From positions 36,713,841 to 36,777,840 of the forward strand of contig OV884009.1 of assembly GCA_930367205.1 (NCBI GenBank): a stretch of DNA of 64,000 nucleotides, given 5' to 3'. The stretch is from Acanthosoma haemorrhoidale. Lineage: Eukaryota; Arthropoda; Insecta; Hemiptera; Acanthosomatidae. Position 1 is the first letter of the stretch. The number at the start of each line of letters is the position of its first letter. Below the pieces are notes generated by a model, which worked only from the letters and a program-made list of their open reading frames with translations, was not told the origin of the DNA and ran no database searches. This document shows, in pieces, positions 35,715 through 46,784 of the stretch. Position numbers and translations under genes: made by a program.

Positions 35715-35935
35715 TATTGTTTTAATAAATTGTTTATTTTAAGTGGTTAAAACCTTTAAAGGGGATGACATCAATTAAATAATAAACTTTACTTTCGCTT
35801 CTCTTTTTGTTGCAGGTAGGATTTGTAAGAATTTATAAATAATTAAGTTAATTGAGACTATGAAACTCTGTTTTTTTTTTAACAGAGAAACTCAATACTG
35901 TTTATTTTGTTGTGTCGTTTCGGCTGATGAGCTCA
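35715..35935 (+). repeat. duplicated block, copy 1
   Basis: A segment of about 220 bases recurs at 36535-36760 in the same orientation, clearly diverged but with all parts in the same order: an AAAGGGG patch, ATAAACTTTA, a pyrimidine run ending in CAG, GTAGG(A/T)TTTGTAAGAAT, and CAATA(C)TGTTTATTTTGT. At 35815/35816 it has TTCTCTTTTTGTTGCAG joined to GTAGGA, an intron 3' end immediately followed by a 5' splice-like GT. Confidence 0.75.
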
Positions 35936-36534
35936 TTCGCTGTAGACTTATCAAATTCTTTGATTCACGGCAATATTTAACGAACCCCGGAGTTTAAAAC
36001 GATTTCATCCACTCCTGTTTTCGTCGAGGGGGGAACGAATTAGGATTGAGTTAGTTTTGTAAGATAGTTTTAGGTCCTGATAATATAGTCCGAAGGTGGC
36101 CAAGCACCTAGTCCTTTTTGCAATATACACAATTTTAACAATGGAAAGACAGATTTTAGGTTAACAACTACTTACAATGTATATCATGGAGCACAAGGAG
36201 CCATGCACCGCTCAGTATTATACTCTTGAATATTTTAAAGTGAATTGTAACAAATTTTAACTAGGGGTTAAGTAAAAAAAATCAATCGGAGTCAAACCTT
36301 TGTCACATAACAAAACATATCCCAACTCTGCTAATTACTGATAGAAGCAATGGTGAATAATGATTTTTTTTAAACAAAAAAATTACCAAGTCTTTCCACC
36401 TCCGGGGGGGGGGATGAAAAGAAAATGTATTTCTTTAATTTAAATTTGCCGTTCATTAATGAAAACGTATCCGCTGTCGGATGAGTGTCATTAAGAGATC
36501 TGTGGAAAGACACGAGTGCAACGTTATGAAAAAG
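35936..36534. other. spacer between the duplicated blocks
   Basis: No gene or repeat was recognised. A 10-base G run lies at 36404-36413. Confidence 0.5.
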
Positions 36535-36760
36535 GGTACAGTGATTATTTTGTTGTTTATTTAAAGTGATGGGAACCTTAAAAGGGGGTGGCATTAATTT
36601 ATAAACTTTAATGCCGTTTCTTTTTGTACAGGTAGGTTTTGTAAGAATGTTAAAGATAGTTTACTTAAATAGAAATATAAAACAATCAACGATTGTTCTT
36701 TTTGTTAAAGGGAAATTCAATATTGTTTATTTTGTCGTTTCCCTGACTTAAATTAATAAC
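36535..36760 (+). repeat. duplicated block, copy 2
   Basis: This is the second copy of the block at 35715-35935. The conserved centre is GTTTCTTTTTGTACAG joined to GTAGGT at 36631/36632, with a possible branch-point adenosine about 22 bases upstream. The two copies differ by many substitutions and indels, but the CAG/GTAGG core is kept in both. Confidence 0.75.
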
Positions 36761-37849
36761 CCTATATGGCTCTTATATATATAGACGAGTATATATAATG
36801 TATTATGTTTTTAACAATGAGAACGGATTACCCGCATTAACTTCAGTGACGAAATTGATGAACTACTAAACTTTGCAAACTTCATAAATAATTCTGTCAG
36901 AGTCATCCAGACCCTTTGTCCTTAAATTGAATGACTCTAGGGCTTGTCGAGGAATAGTTCAATGTTTGATAAAGTATTTCTTACTTTGTGAATTTAATAA
37001 TGATCTCGACTCCTAGATGCTTGCACACATTAAACCAAACATTTGCTATTGTCTTCAACACGTTTCGGATGTGTTCCTAATGATTATAAGGACAGATACC
37101 CTATAGTTTCTTTTATGTTAATTTAGTATGGGAGAAGAGGTTATACATTATGCTAAATTATTGGCTATACAGTGAAACACGATACTTATACAACTTTTTT
37201 TTATTGTGCTTTTTTCACAGCCTCATAAAATGTTTTTCATATTTTCTTCTTGTATGACTTATTTTATCAGTTTATTACACACAGATAATGTGCATCCTGG
37301 ACCAATGGAAGAATGGAATTGTATTTTTACGAAATTAGTATAAACAAATTGAAATGAAATGTAAAGAGTAAGCTTAAACAAGATAAGGGAGATCTTGCGT
37401 TCACGGTATTGATTGAAGATTTGTGTTATAGTAGGTTATATATGTGGGAAAATGGGGTAACAGAAATAGCCGGGTCAGGATTTATAATAGAAACAGTGTT
37501 TGGAATGATTCAGATAACTATTTAATGAACTATAAACAGTAGCATAAGAAGGCTCTAACTTCCGGGGAACTTCCAGCAGACCATCGGAAGGTGCGGGCGT
37601 CCAGACGACGCTGATAGCGTATTCTTGTATACCTGGTTCTGCTTAACGGTCCAGGCTGCCACGCCACATATACGCACACTAGGGTTTAATTAAGTAGATA
37701 AGATTTGGTCCTGATCCTGACTCAGCATAGCAATGCGAAATTCCGGATCTCTTGGGATCTGTAAGACAAACATAGGAAGGAACAGTTCACAAGGCTTTTT
37801 AGATTTTCATAGAGATTCCAAAAGAGACCACTGAACAGCGCCCCCACCA
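36761..37849. other. no gene seen
   Basis: AT-rich up to about 37530. A GC-richer patch at 37550-37680 has no recognisable content, and nothing there could be assigned to the downstream Jockey copy. Confidence 0.45.
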
Positions 37850-38101
37850 GAAATTTGAGGCTTTCTGTCTCTTTTGCTGATGCCGTTCGGAACAGAGAGC
37901 AGTCACAGGCACTGCCCACTTCTCGTCCGCAATATCTCTTCCCCAGCATTCCGCTCATCCCGCCAACCAGCAAACCCAGCAGCAGATCTCACTAGCCTAT
38001 TAACATTATTCCTTACAGAATTCAGAACCCTAATTACCCCTCTCATTTCCCTTCTTACAAATCTTGTCTCCTACCTTACCCCCGTTAAACAAAATCCATA
38101 A
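37850..38101 (+). pseudogene. Jockey ORF1 C-terminal end
   Basis: The last part of the ORF1 protein. An SFADAVRNREQSQ segment in one frame resembles the short motif after the zinc knuckles in Jockey elements. After a frameshift, the frame that ends at 38101 continues with the hydrophobic leucine-rich tail LTSLLTLFLTEFRTLITPL typical of the clade. ORF2 begins immediately after the ORF1 stop, as expected for closely spaced Jockey ORFs. Confidence 0.75.
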
Positions 38102-38102
38102 G

Positions 38103-38630
38103 TGGGTCCTTCTGACTCCTTATCCATTCTCCTTTGGAATGCGAATGGTGTTCGCACCCACACTAACGAACCGACAGCACTACTCCAGCGTAATGCCCTC
38201 CCAATAAATCAATTTCCGACTCCCAATTCATCTCCTTTCTAGACTCCATCGGACATCGTTTCCTTGTGGGTGGGGACTTTAATGCGAAGCACCAACACTG
38301 GGGGTCAAGATCCACAAATACACGAGGACGTGCTTTGCTGTCTGCACTCACACGGAAACATTGCTCCACTATCACTCCTGACACAGCCACCTATTGGCCA
38401 TCTGATCCCAACCGAAATCCTGATCTCCTTGACTTCTTTTTTTACAATAGTTTAGGAACACTAAACTATTCACTCACACGCCTTGAGGACCTCTCCTCTG
38501 ATCATAGTCCTTTATTATTAACCATTTCCCTAAGACCAATTCACAAACTGCCTCCTCCTTCATTTATTAGGGTCCCAGTTGACTGGGACCACTTCCGCAG
38601 TGACATCCCAAAACATCCCAAGACCTAGAC
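38103..38630 (+). pseudogene. Jockey endonuclease, internally deleted
   Basis: ORF2 starts with LSILLWNANGVRTHTNE, the N-terminal strand with the conserved W-N-ANG. It then jumps, near 38170-38210, to ISDSQFISFLDSIGHRF and GGDFNAKHQHWGSRS. A large internal part of the endonuclease, including the metal-binding glutamate region, is therefore missing. The second half (TYWPSDPNRNPDLLDFF, SSDHSPLLLTI) is present and open from 38266 to 38628. The enzyme would be inactive. Confidence 0.85.
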
Positions 38631-38774
38631 GATGCAGTGCATTCTTTCACTACTCTGGTCCAGAGGACAGCTTGGGAGGCATCGTCACCCCATCGTCACC
38701 CAAAAATCCACAATCATAATCGTTTACCTCAGCATCTCAAAGATCTAATCCAATCCTAACACCACTCCAGAACA

Positions 38775-40524
38775 GTGTGGCAAAGATCCCGGCATCCTGT
38801 TGATCGCCGCCCGTACAATCAGTACTGCCGATTGGTAAAGCGGCGATTGGCATCCTTCCGTTCCGATTCTTTCAATTCCTACCTCTCCTCTCTGTCCACC
38901 AGGGATAACTCCTTGTGGAATGTAACCAAAAAAATCCTAAAGTATCAACCTGTTTCACACCCACTCCGTCGTGATGATGGGTCCTGGGCGGCTTTGGATG
39001 GGGATAGGTCGGAGGAATTTGCTCTGCATCTTACCCATACTTTCACACCTCACCTTTCTCATCAAAACCATACTCACAGCACAACTGTGGAAGATTTCCT
39101 CACTTCACCTATTCCTCTCTCTCTCGTCCACCAAAAGCCGTTAACCCCTCTGAGGTTAAATACCTTCTGAATAACTTACCTTACCGAAAATCCCCTGGAT
39201 ATGATCTCATTACTCCTCAAATTCTCAAACAACTTCCTCCTAAAGCCATAATCTTTTTAACCTACATATATAATTGCATAACCCGAACGACGCACTTTCC
39301 TCTCCTCTGGAAACATTCTATTATTGTCCTATTCGCCAAACCCGGTAAACCACCCAATGACGCCTCATCTTATCGTCCAATTAGCCTACTCCCTATACTC
39401 TCAAAAATATTTGAGAAACTCCTACTAAAAGGTCTACTTCCCATTGTTGAATCCAAAAACCTTTTTCCCACACACCAGTTTGGTTTCCGCCAACGACATT
39501 CCACTGCTCAACAAGGCCTTCGCGTTGTTGATCACATCTCCTCAGCTCTTGAAACCAAACAGTATTGCACTGCTGCCTTTCTTGACTTAGCTCAAGCTTT
39601 TGACAGGGTTTGGCACGCAGGTTTGCCCTACAAGCTCAAATGATATTAACCACAGACCCTTTTCCTAGTCCTACAGTCCTACCTTTCAAACCGCTTCTTC
39701 CAAGTCCGCTGTGGTTTAGAATACTCTAACTAGTATCCCATAAATGCAGGAGTTCCACAGGGCAGTGTCCTGGGCCCCATCCTCTATAACCTATACACCG
39801 CTGATGTCCCCTCTACTCCCAATACCTTCTTGGCCACATTTGCAGATGACACTGCAGTCTTGTCATCCCACCCAGACCCCAACATAGCATCCCATAACCT
39901 TCAAAAACACCTTGACGAGATCGAGTATTGGTGTGATCAATGGCGGATCAAAGTTAATGAAGCAAAATGTTCCCACATTACCTTCACCCTTTGTCGCCAG
40001 ACTTGTCCACTAGTTTATTTTAATTCTATTCCTCTCCCTGTATTCGAGACAGTACGATACTTAGGCTTCCATCTCGACAAACGACTGACCTGGAACCCAC
40101 ATGCGAGACTAAAAAGACAAGAACTAAACAGACGCTTTGGACAACTGTACAGACTACTTCAAAGGACATCCCATCTCTCAATAGAAAATAAACTACTAAT
40201 CTACAAAGTTATACTTAAACCAATCTGGACATACGGAATAGGGCTATGGGGGACAGCAAAAAAGTCGAACATCAAGCGTATCCAATCCTTTCAATCAAAA
40301 GTCCTGAGAACAATAGTAAATGCCCCTTATTATGTCAGCAACAAAACCTTCATAACGACCTTAATATACCCTACATTCTAGAACTCATCCCTTCCAAGTC
40401 ATTGAAATTCCACAGTAGCCTTTCCAACCACCCTAATCCTGTAGCACAGTCATTGCACTGCGCCACTCATCCCTATAATCTTCCTCGGAGACTGAAACGG
40501 CAGTGGCCTCGCGACCTGCTATAA
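38775..40524 (+). pseudogene. Jockey reverse transcriptase, broken
   Basis: The RT region is complete in extent but interrupted. The linker RPYNQYCRLVKRRLASF and the segment SEEFALHLTHTF are open at 38775-39170, followed by a frameshift. Then come SPGYDLITPQILKQLP, KPGKPPNDASSYRPIS, FGFRQRHSTAQQG, FLDLAQAFDRVWH (motif A), two stops just after YKLK (near 39640), GVPQGSVLGP (motif B) and TFADDTAVLS (motif C, intact) at about 39838. The 183-codon open stretch 39830-40381 includes the RYLGFHLDKRLTWNPH segment that the minus-strand copy lacks. A frameshift near 40350 leads to the normal C-terminal end at about 40524. Confidence 0.9.
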
Positions 40525-40832
40525 ACGCGTGACAGCGGGGCTCCTGGCAATGGCCAGTTACTCCAATCACGTCCTGAGCGTCTGTGGCTCTCGCGCTCTT
40601 GGTCAGCCTCCACTGGCTAGTATCCGGTGACGCGGACGGAGGAGCGTTGGGGACTTCCCAAGACTCCGCTTTCTCTTCGCATGTGGATTTGGGAGGTCTC
40701 TGGGCTGTCTGTAAATATTGTATGAATGAGTCAGTGAATGATGAATTGTAAATATGGTATGAATGAGAGCGTTTATCGCAATTACTGATTGCCTTATAAA
40801 AGGCAGATTGTAATTATAACCCAATATAGAGT

Positions 40833-43029
40833 ATATACATACATAGAACATCGCTCAAATGACAGCAGAGTAAACAAGAACTTTGTGGGTTTGTTGTAGA
40901 ATGATATGGCAGGATCCGTTGAACAGTTTTAAAGTGGAATGGCACATGTAGTGATTTAGGAAGCATACTTGTTCTAAGTTAGGTATTGATCCAGGCTCGA
41001 ATTTTATGACAAATGTGGCGTATTGGGTAGGGCTGGACTCAATGTAAAATATAGGTAGTTAATTAAGTTCATAATTTATATTGTCCCAAGAACCAATTTA
41101 GTTCAGGTCTTCTTTGATTTAGTGGGAGCATGTAAGAGATCTGAGGGGACGAATGCAAGTATATATTTGTTGTGGTATTTATAAGTAGGTATCGTCAGAT
41201 GAATTTTACTCGTTAAAATATTACAAAGAAAATATTATAATAAGATCTGGAAGGTTACATAATGATGGGATAACTGGTTATGAGAGGAGATCTCGGGGTC
41301 ATATATACAGTGTCATAGCAGAGTTGTTGAGTCAGATAGATGTGGGGGTTCAAGTGTCGGTATAATGGAAACGAATGACATGCTGTTTTTCTAGGAAGAG
41401 GAATGTTTGTTTGCCCCGGTTACGCTGTTTCGGTTACACTTCCAAGAATCGAATCCCATCTCGTTTCCACTTACTCCACATTCTCACTGCTAAAGGTCAA
41501 AATCGGCTGAAAATGGGTAGGAAGCACTGAATTGACATATTTTATAATAATCTGTGCCCTAGGCAATCTATTTTACGATTTCGCCAAAGCTTTTGATTAA
41601 TTTTAGTTACCTACTATAATATTTTTAAATCGATTTTATTCTCAAGATGTTCATGAAGGAATTGTAGAACATAAATAAGAATATAGAAATAATACTGTAT
41701 TCCGTAAATACAGTAATATAATAATATTAATAATATTATTAACTAATTGAAAAAAATATACTCGAAATATCACTCGAACACTAAAAACAACTTTTACATA
41801 AAATGTGAATAGCTAAAAAAAAAAAAAGGGCATGTACAATGCATCACTCTATTAAGGGTTATGGCTCTCAACATCATTTAATGACGTTTTATGATTACAG
41901 ACCACTTGAGGTACAACACATACCACATATCATTAATCAGGACGTTGTGATCTTTAATTACATGTTTTTTTGCGTGTTGTTGAATATTAAGTTGAGAAAT
42001 TTGCTAGAAAACATTAAACTATAGCATACTACATATTTTTATATCAACTATTAATTAATTAATGACACATGTTGGAGATGTTTTAGTCCCTCTAATGTCA
42101 AATGACAAGAACCTTGGAAGAAGTTCATATATCATGCTTGAACAGGTTATCCACATAGAATAAGACATAAAGGTTTATTTCAAACCAATAAAACCATAAA
42201 AAATGGTAAGGTAACTGGTTCTGAGGATCAACTAGTACATTGACGTTATTGCCGTACCCATAAAGACATCACGCCCAAATCGATTGCGGGACTAAGTTTA
42301 TCACAGAGATGACTGATGACGATAAGCTCACTAAAAAGAACGGAGCGTTTCCCCCGTTAAACCTAGATTGATATTAAGTTGCAAAGAAACCATCAGCTGA
42401 ATGATGACGACGTCAAACGACCTCCGATGAGAACAGCCAGATCAGATGCAGACTTAATTCGATGCGATCAAAACTTGACAATAACCGCTGTAACACCGAC
42501 ATGCACTTAGCGGCGCCAGTAGAAAAGCTTTCTCGTGTAACTCCGTTGCTACCTGATAAATTATCCGATCAGCCAGAAAGCTTCCGTTATAGGTCAGTCA
42601 GACAACTTTTGTACTGAGAGTTAATCTTATTTTATTTTTATTTTATTCCAGCTGTAAAAAGGAATATCACCATTCTAACTTGCTGTAACTGATTATTTCA
42701 CTGCAATAGGCTGATTATTTGTTGTCCTTATTACATATATAGGGTACTTAAGGGTTCTCCTGTACCCCCACTCACAATTTTACAAATCAATATTTATTAC
42801 AATAGTTACAATAAATTATGCTAATATCATTACATCAATGAGTTATTTTTAATGTAAACGCCGTATTATTTTATTAAAGCAAAGAAATTATATAGAGAGC
42901 GAATCATGGGATTCCGTGGGATTTTCTTCTGTAACGTAATTAAATGATAGTTAAAAAAAAACTTATTATTTTTAATCAAAAATACATCATTTTTGTTAAC
43001 CACGTCGTTCTCTTGAATCCACAAAACTT
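40833..43029. other. no gene identified
   Basis: Mixed AT-rich DNA. An AT palindrome-like patch lies at 41705-41745. The stretch 42250-42600 is GC-richer and unique-looking, with no ORF of note. A B-box-like GAATCGAATCCC near 41453 has no A box. Confidence 0.45.
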
Positions 43030-45000
43030 GTTAGTGCCCACATCCCCACTCTTACGTTCTCACCATTGCAGTGGTGTATTACCCACCGAGCAAATCCATA
43101 TATCACTTTCAGTGAATTATATCCCACAACTCGTTTGGGCATAATTTCTTTGTCGGTAGAGATTTCAATGGAGAGCACGAACAGTGGAACTCAACAACCA
43201 CTAACTTACGAGGGCGTGCTTTGCGTTTTAGGTTAATTCCTACAACGAAATTTCCACCTCTCTCCTCACTTTCTAACTTATTGGCCTACTGAACCTATCC
43301 TGGATCCTGGTATTTTTTGCGGTCTTGTCCGATTGTAACTCATGACTCCTACCACACTTCGTTTATCAGAGGCTGGAACGTCTTCACTTAATTTTTAACT
43401 GATTCCTTGACCTCAGAGTGACCATCACAAGTTAACATTTAGTACCATTACCTTCCAGAACAAAAATCTTTTACCTTGAAATGTACCCGACCATATCATC
43501 AAACGAAAACCTATCCAAGGCTTTATAGGAATGAACTAGATCTCCTTCTGATCACCATTGAAACAATCAATTATGTAGATTATTAAACTGGCATTTCACA
43601 ACCTCTCTATTAAAACCATTTAATTTTATCCTTCATCTTTATCCACTCAGGACCCTTGCACATGGAGATATTCACAGAAGATTATTATGTCCTATTATTT
43701 ATCAGATTTACTCCATCAAATGTAACACGGGCTGTATAAAACGGAGAACGATACAAAAGATTTGCACAGCACCTTACCTGCACTTTGACACCTTACATCC
43801 CATACAACTAATGTTGGAGAATTCCTTACATTTCTTTCAATTCGCCTAAAGGCATTCATTCCTTTTCAGTAAAATACATTTTAAGGTCTCCCGTAAGGTT
43901 TATCTGTAACTACTGTAGTACCTAACCTACTGTAGTTATAACCTTCTTACATTACAGATCCTTCGATAAGTGACCTGTATATTTAACTGAATTTTCAGAA
44001 CCACAATATGTCCTCTACTCTGGACGTGATTCCATTATTTTCCTTACCCAAAAATCTGTTTAACCAAGTCGCTTAATGATCTCTCATCTTATTGCAACCT
44101 ACTCCCTCTCAAAGTTATTCAAAAGAACCCCACTCAAGCATCTACTAGTAACTTCCTCGCATCCTTGCTGATGACACAGCATCCCTCTATGTCACCCTAA
44201 TTCACCGATTGCATCCAGCCAACTCCAAAATTATCTCAAAGGAAAAGAGAACAGGAGCAACCACTGTCCAATCGATGTCAATAATGCCCAAAGCTCACAC
44301 CACCGCCACCCTTCAGTGAGGATCTTGCCCGTTAGACACCTGTGTCAGTTACCGCTTTCCCAAGTCCAATGCTGTTCAAAACCTAGGTTTTCATGTAGAC
44401 ACGCTTTACTAGTTTCGTTTCGTTTGTACACATTTAAAAATGTTTTTGATAAGTCCTATAATGTTACGTTCAACCTTTTGTCACTCATTTTGTCCTTTAT
44501 TTTTCCAGGAACCAATCCATTCCTGCTTAATTCCTACCTAGGACTTATAGTAGCCAAGTGACTATCCCCCCCCTTTCACGTCTGAATTAAAAGGAACTAA
44601 AAGACGGTTCAGACTACTTCTATGCCTCATGGACAATCCTTCAAAACCATAGAAAGCCAGAAAATTATATATGCAACGGTTCTCCGACCTACCTAGTTCT
44701 ACGGAATAGAACTCTAGACGAGTGGCTACTAAGCTTTCTAGTATTCTTCGCATCCAGTCCCTGAAATCCATAATCCTTCACAAGACACCCAATGCTCCCT
44801 TTTATGTCAACAACGCTGATCTCAACATGCCATTCATCTAAGATTTAACCCCCCCCCCCCCCGCCACCAGTATTTCCATTCCCACCTCCCATCATATCTC
44901 GTATTCTAATGTTCTATAATCCCATGTCATCCCCGTCAACCCAGAGCGACATCTGAGGTAAAGTTGGACTCGCAACCTCGTCCAAACCAGCATTTTGTTT
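43030..45000 (+). mobile_element. old copy of a second Jockey lineage
   Basis: A heavily mutated ORF2 is seen through scattered motifs across three frames. In order they are LTIAVVYYPP and FVGRDFNGEHEQWNS with NLRGRALRF (endonuclease), QLCRLLNWHF (linker), RFAQHLTCTLTPY (before RT), LADDTASLY (RT motif C, near 44170), NLGFHVDTLY (near 44380) and NAPFYVNNADLNMPFI (near 44790-44840). The motif order matches Jockey ORF2, but DNA similarity to the other copies is low and the 3' region after 44860 differs. This is therefore another, older lineage. A 14-base C run interrupts it at 44849-44862. No coding capacity remains. Confidence 0.75.
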
Positions 45001-45384
45001 GTAGTTAGTTTTATTGAGTTGTGATTACTACAGTGCAAAGCTAAGTTATTTTGGCCAAGGAGGCTTTTTCCCCTATAAAATAACCGGAAGTTATAAAAAC
45101 TGAAATTTCGAAGCACCCCTTAAAACACCATTAATTGATTGCACGTTAGAATTTTAATAAAGATAATAAAAAAAAATTTTAATTGGTGTAAAAAAATGTT
45201 TAGTGAGTAAACATTTGGGGGTAGAGAGTTTTAAATAAATTAAAATATTGCGAGACAATTAAACATTGGATAAACTGACACGAACTACGGCGATATTTCT
45301 GCCGTGGAAGAAGGAAGGGAATGTTTCCGAAGAATGAGTAGCCTTCTGTGACGTATTTGTTAAATCAAGAAGTTGTCCATCCCT

Positions 45385-45475
45385 CCTGGCACGTGATCCG
45401 AATTGTTAGCTGAGTCTCGGCACTGCCACCCAGCAGGCAAATACAATTAACTTGCTCAGCTATCGATCCACGGAT
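45385..45475 (-). other. tRNA-derived SINE head or tRNA pseudogene
   Basis: On the minus strand, TAGCTGAGCAAGTTAA (45448-45463) resembles an A box. After a leucine/serine-type spacing with a possible long variable arm, AATTCGGATCACG (45392-45404) resembles a B box. Both are imperfect. The pairing is not good enough for a working tRNA. A SINE head is the likeliest reading, but no second copy was found in the window. Confidence 0.33.
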
Positions 45476-46658
45476 TCATTCTTATTATTGCCATTGATAT
45501 TGCCTCTAATGGAAAATTTTATGGGTTGCCTGAAAATTTATTAGTTAATATTTCATTCAAGGATCGTTATCCTTCCTATTTTTTTCAAGAATTTAATCTT
45601 TTTTGTTTTCAAACTACTTTATTTCGATAATATCTTTATTGACCTGGTACTATTTCCCTTAAGAGCACACATTCACTAATTCTACAATAAAATCTTTTCT
45701 CTACTGATCTCCAGTAAATTTACACTATACAAAAAAAAATTGAATAAAAGGTATATAATATAAAATATATACATACACATAAAATACTCATATTTATCAG
45801 GGATTAAAAATATATAATAAAATAACTGCATACCATAACAACGTCAAATAACATCTAAGCAATTACACAGACACTAATTTACAATGAAGTATTCACTCAC
45901 ACATAAATATATATATACATACATATTTACCTAGATATACAGATAAAAAACTAAAAATATCCCACATAGATTATGCCGTAGAATCGCAACCTACATTATA
46001 TAATTAGAGTGTTCATCAACACTTTCATTAGTGCGAATTTAATAAACATTATTAACTAAACTGTAATTTTTTAAGTAGAAATAAAAGTAATGATGGCCAA
46101 AGAAATTGAAGAAACAGTATTTAGAGAAACGTATGGGACACATGACACATTGAAAATCGACGTTTCAAACAGTAAAAACAAATATTTTTTTAGTCACTCC
46201 AAGCATCACTTTTGAAATTCTTTATTTTATCGTTTCTATTTGGTCCTTTACCATTCAGAAAAATAAAAACGGTAAACCCTAAATTGTTTTGAAATTCACC
46301 TTGATTTGCAATAGTAATTGTAAAGTTTTCAGGTGTGGGAAAATCTATCTTTAATTTTCCAGGCAGAAGAATGTTAATTACTCCTACTATGTTTTAATTA
46401 ATAATGCTATAATTGGGCTCGTCAGATTATTGAAATATTTTATGGTTTACCACATGTTTACTTTGTCGCTAATTAATCGTTTTTCTCATACCAAAAAAAT
46501 GTTTTCCCCAAATATAGTATGAATTCATGTATAAAAAATGCTCGCAAATATGCAAAAAAATGAATTTTAGAACTAAGCAAATAAGAAATAATAGAATATT
46601 CAATACACGATATTGCAGTGAAATCACACCTTCACTGAATATTAGCTGATATTTAATA
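45476..46658. other. no gene seen
   Basis: Very AT-rich, with TACATACATA-type low complexity at 45760-45940. No ORFs or shared repeats were found. Confidence 0.5.
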
Positions 46659-46673
46659 GGAGAGAGGGAGGGT

Positions 46674-46727
<54 letters not shown>

Positions 46728-46784
46728 ATTATGATTAGCTTCAGTGAGTTTGTCATCGCTTAACTAATTAACATTTATGGCTGG
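46659..46784. repeat. (AG)n microsatellite with conserved right flank, copy 2
   Basis: About 65 bases of mostly pure AG repeat are followed at 46724-46784 by the same 60-base flank found after the AG tract at 4748-4810, in the same orientation. The flank contains CTTCAG(C/T)GAGTTTGTCATCG and ends at TTATGGCTGG. Sequence beyond the flank is unrelated. Confidence 0.8.

Larger units (their letters stand above)
37850..40832 (+). mobile_element. longest Jockey-clade copy, plus strand
   Basis: This is the most complete Jockey copy here, spanning the ORF1 C-terminus, ORF2 with an internally deleted endonuclease, the whole RT domain and a full-length 3'UTR ending in the long hairpin TGCCTTATAAAAGGCA. 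The 5' part (5'UTR and ORF1 core) is missing. ORF2 is broken by a deletion, frameshifts and stops, so the copy is inactive. It retains the intact RT motif C (FADD). It matches the minus-strand copy at 19.5-21.9 kb closely from the endonuclease onward and differs by lacking that copy's two deletions. The 5' boundary is uncertain by some tens of bases. Confidence 0.93.

Noticed and set aside
41445..41475. B-box-like GAATCGAATCCC as a tRNA or SINE
   Set aside because: No A box at a suitable distance and no tRNA-like folding; such 11-base matches are expected by chance in 64 kb.
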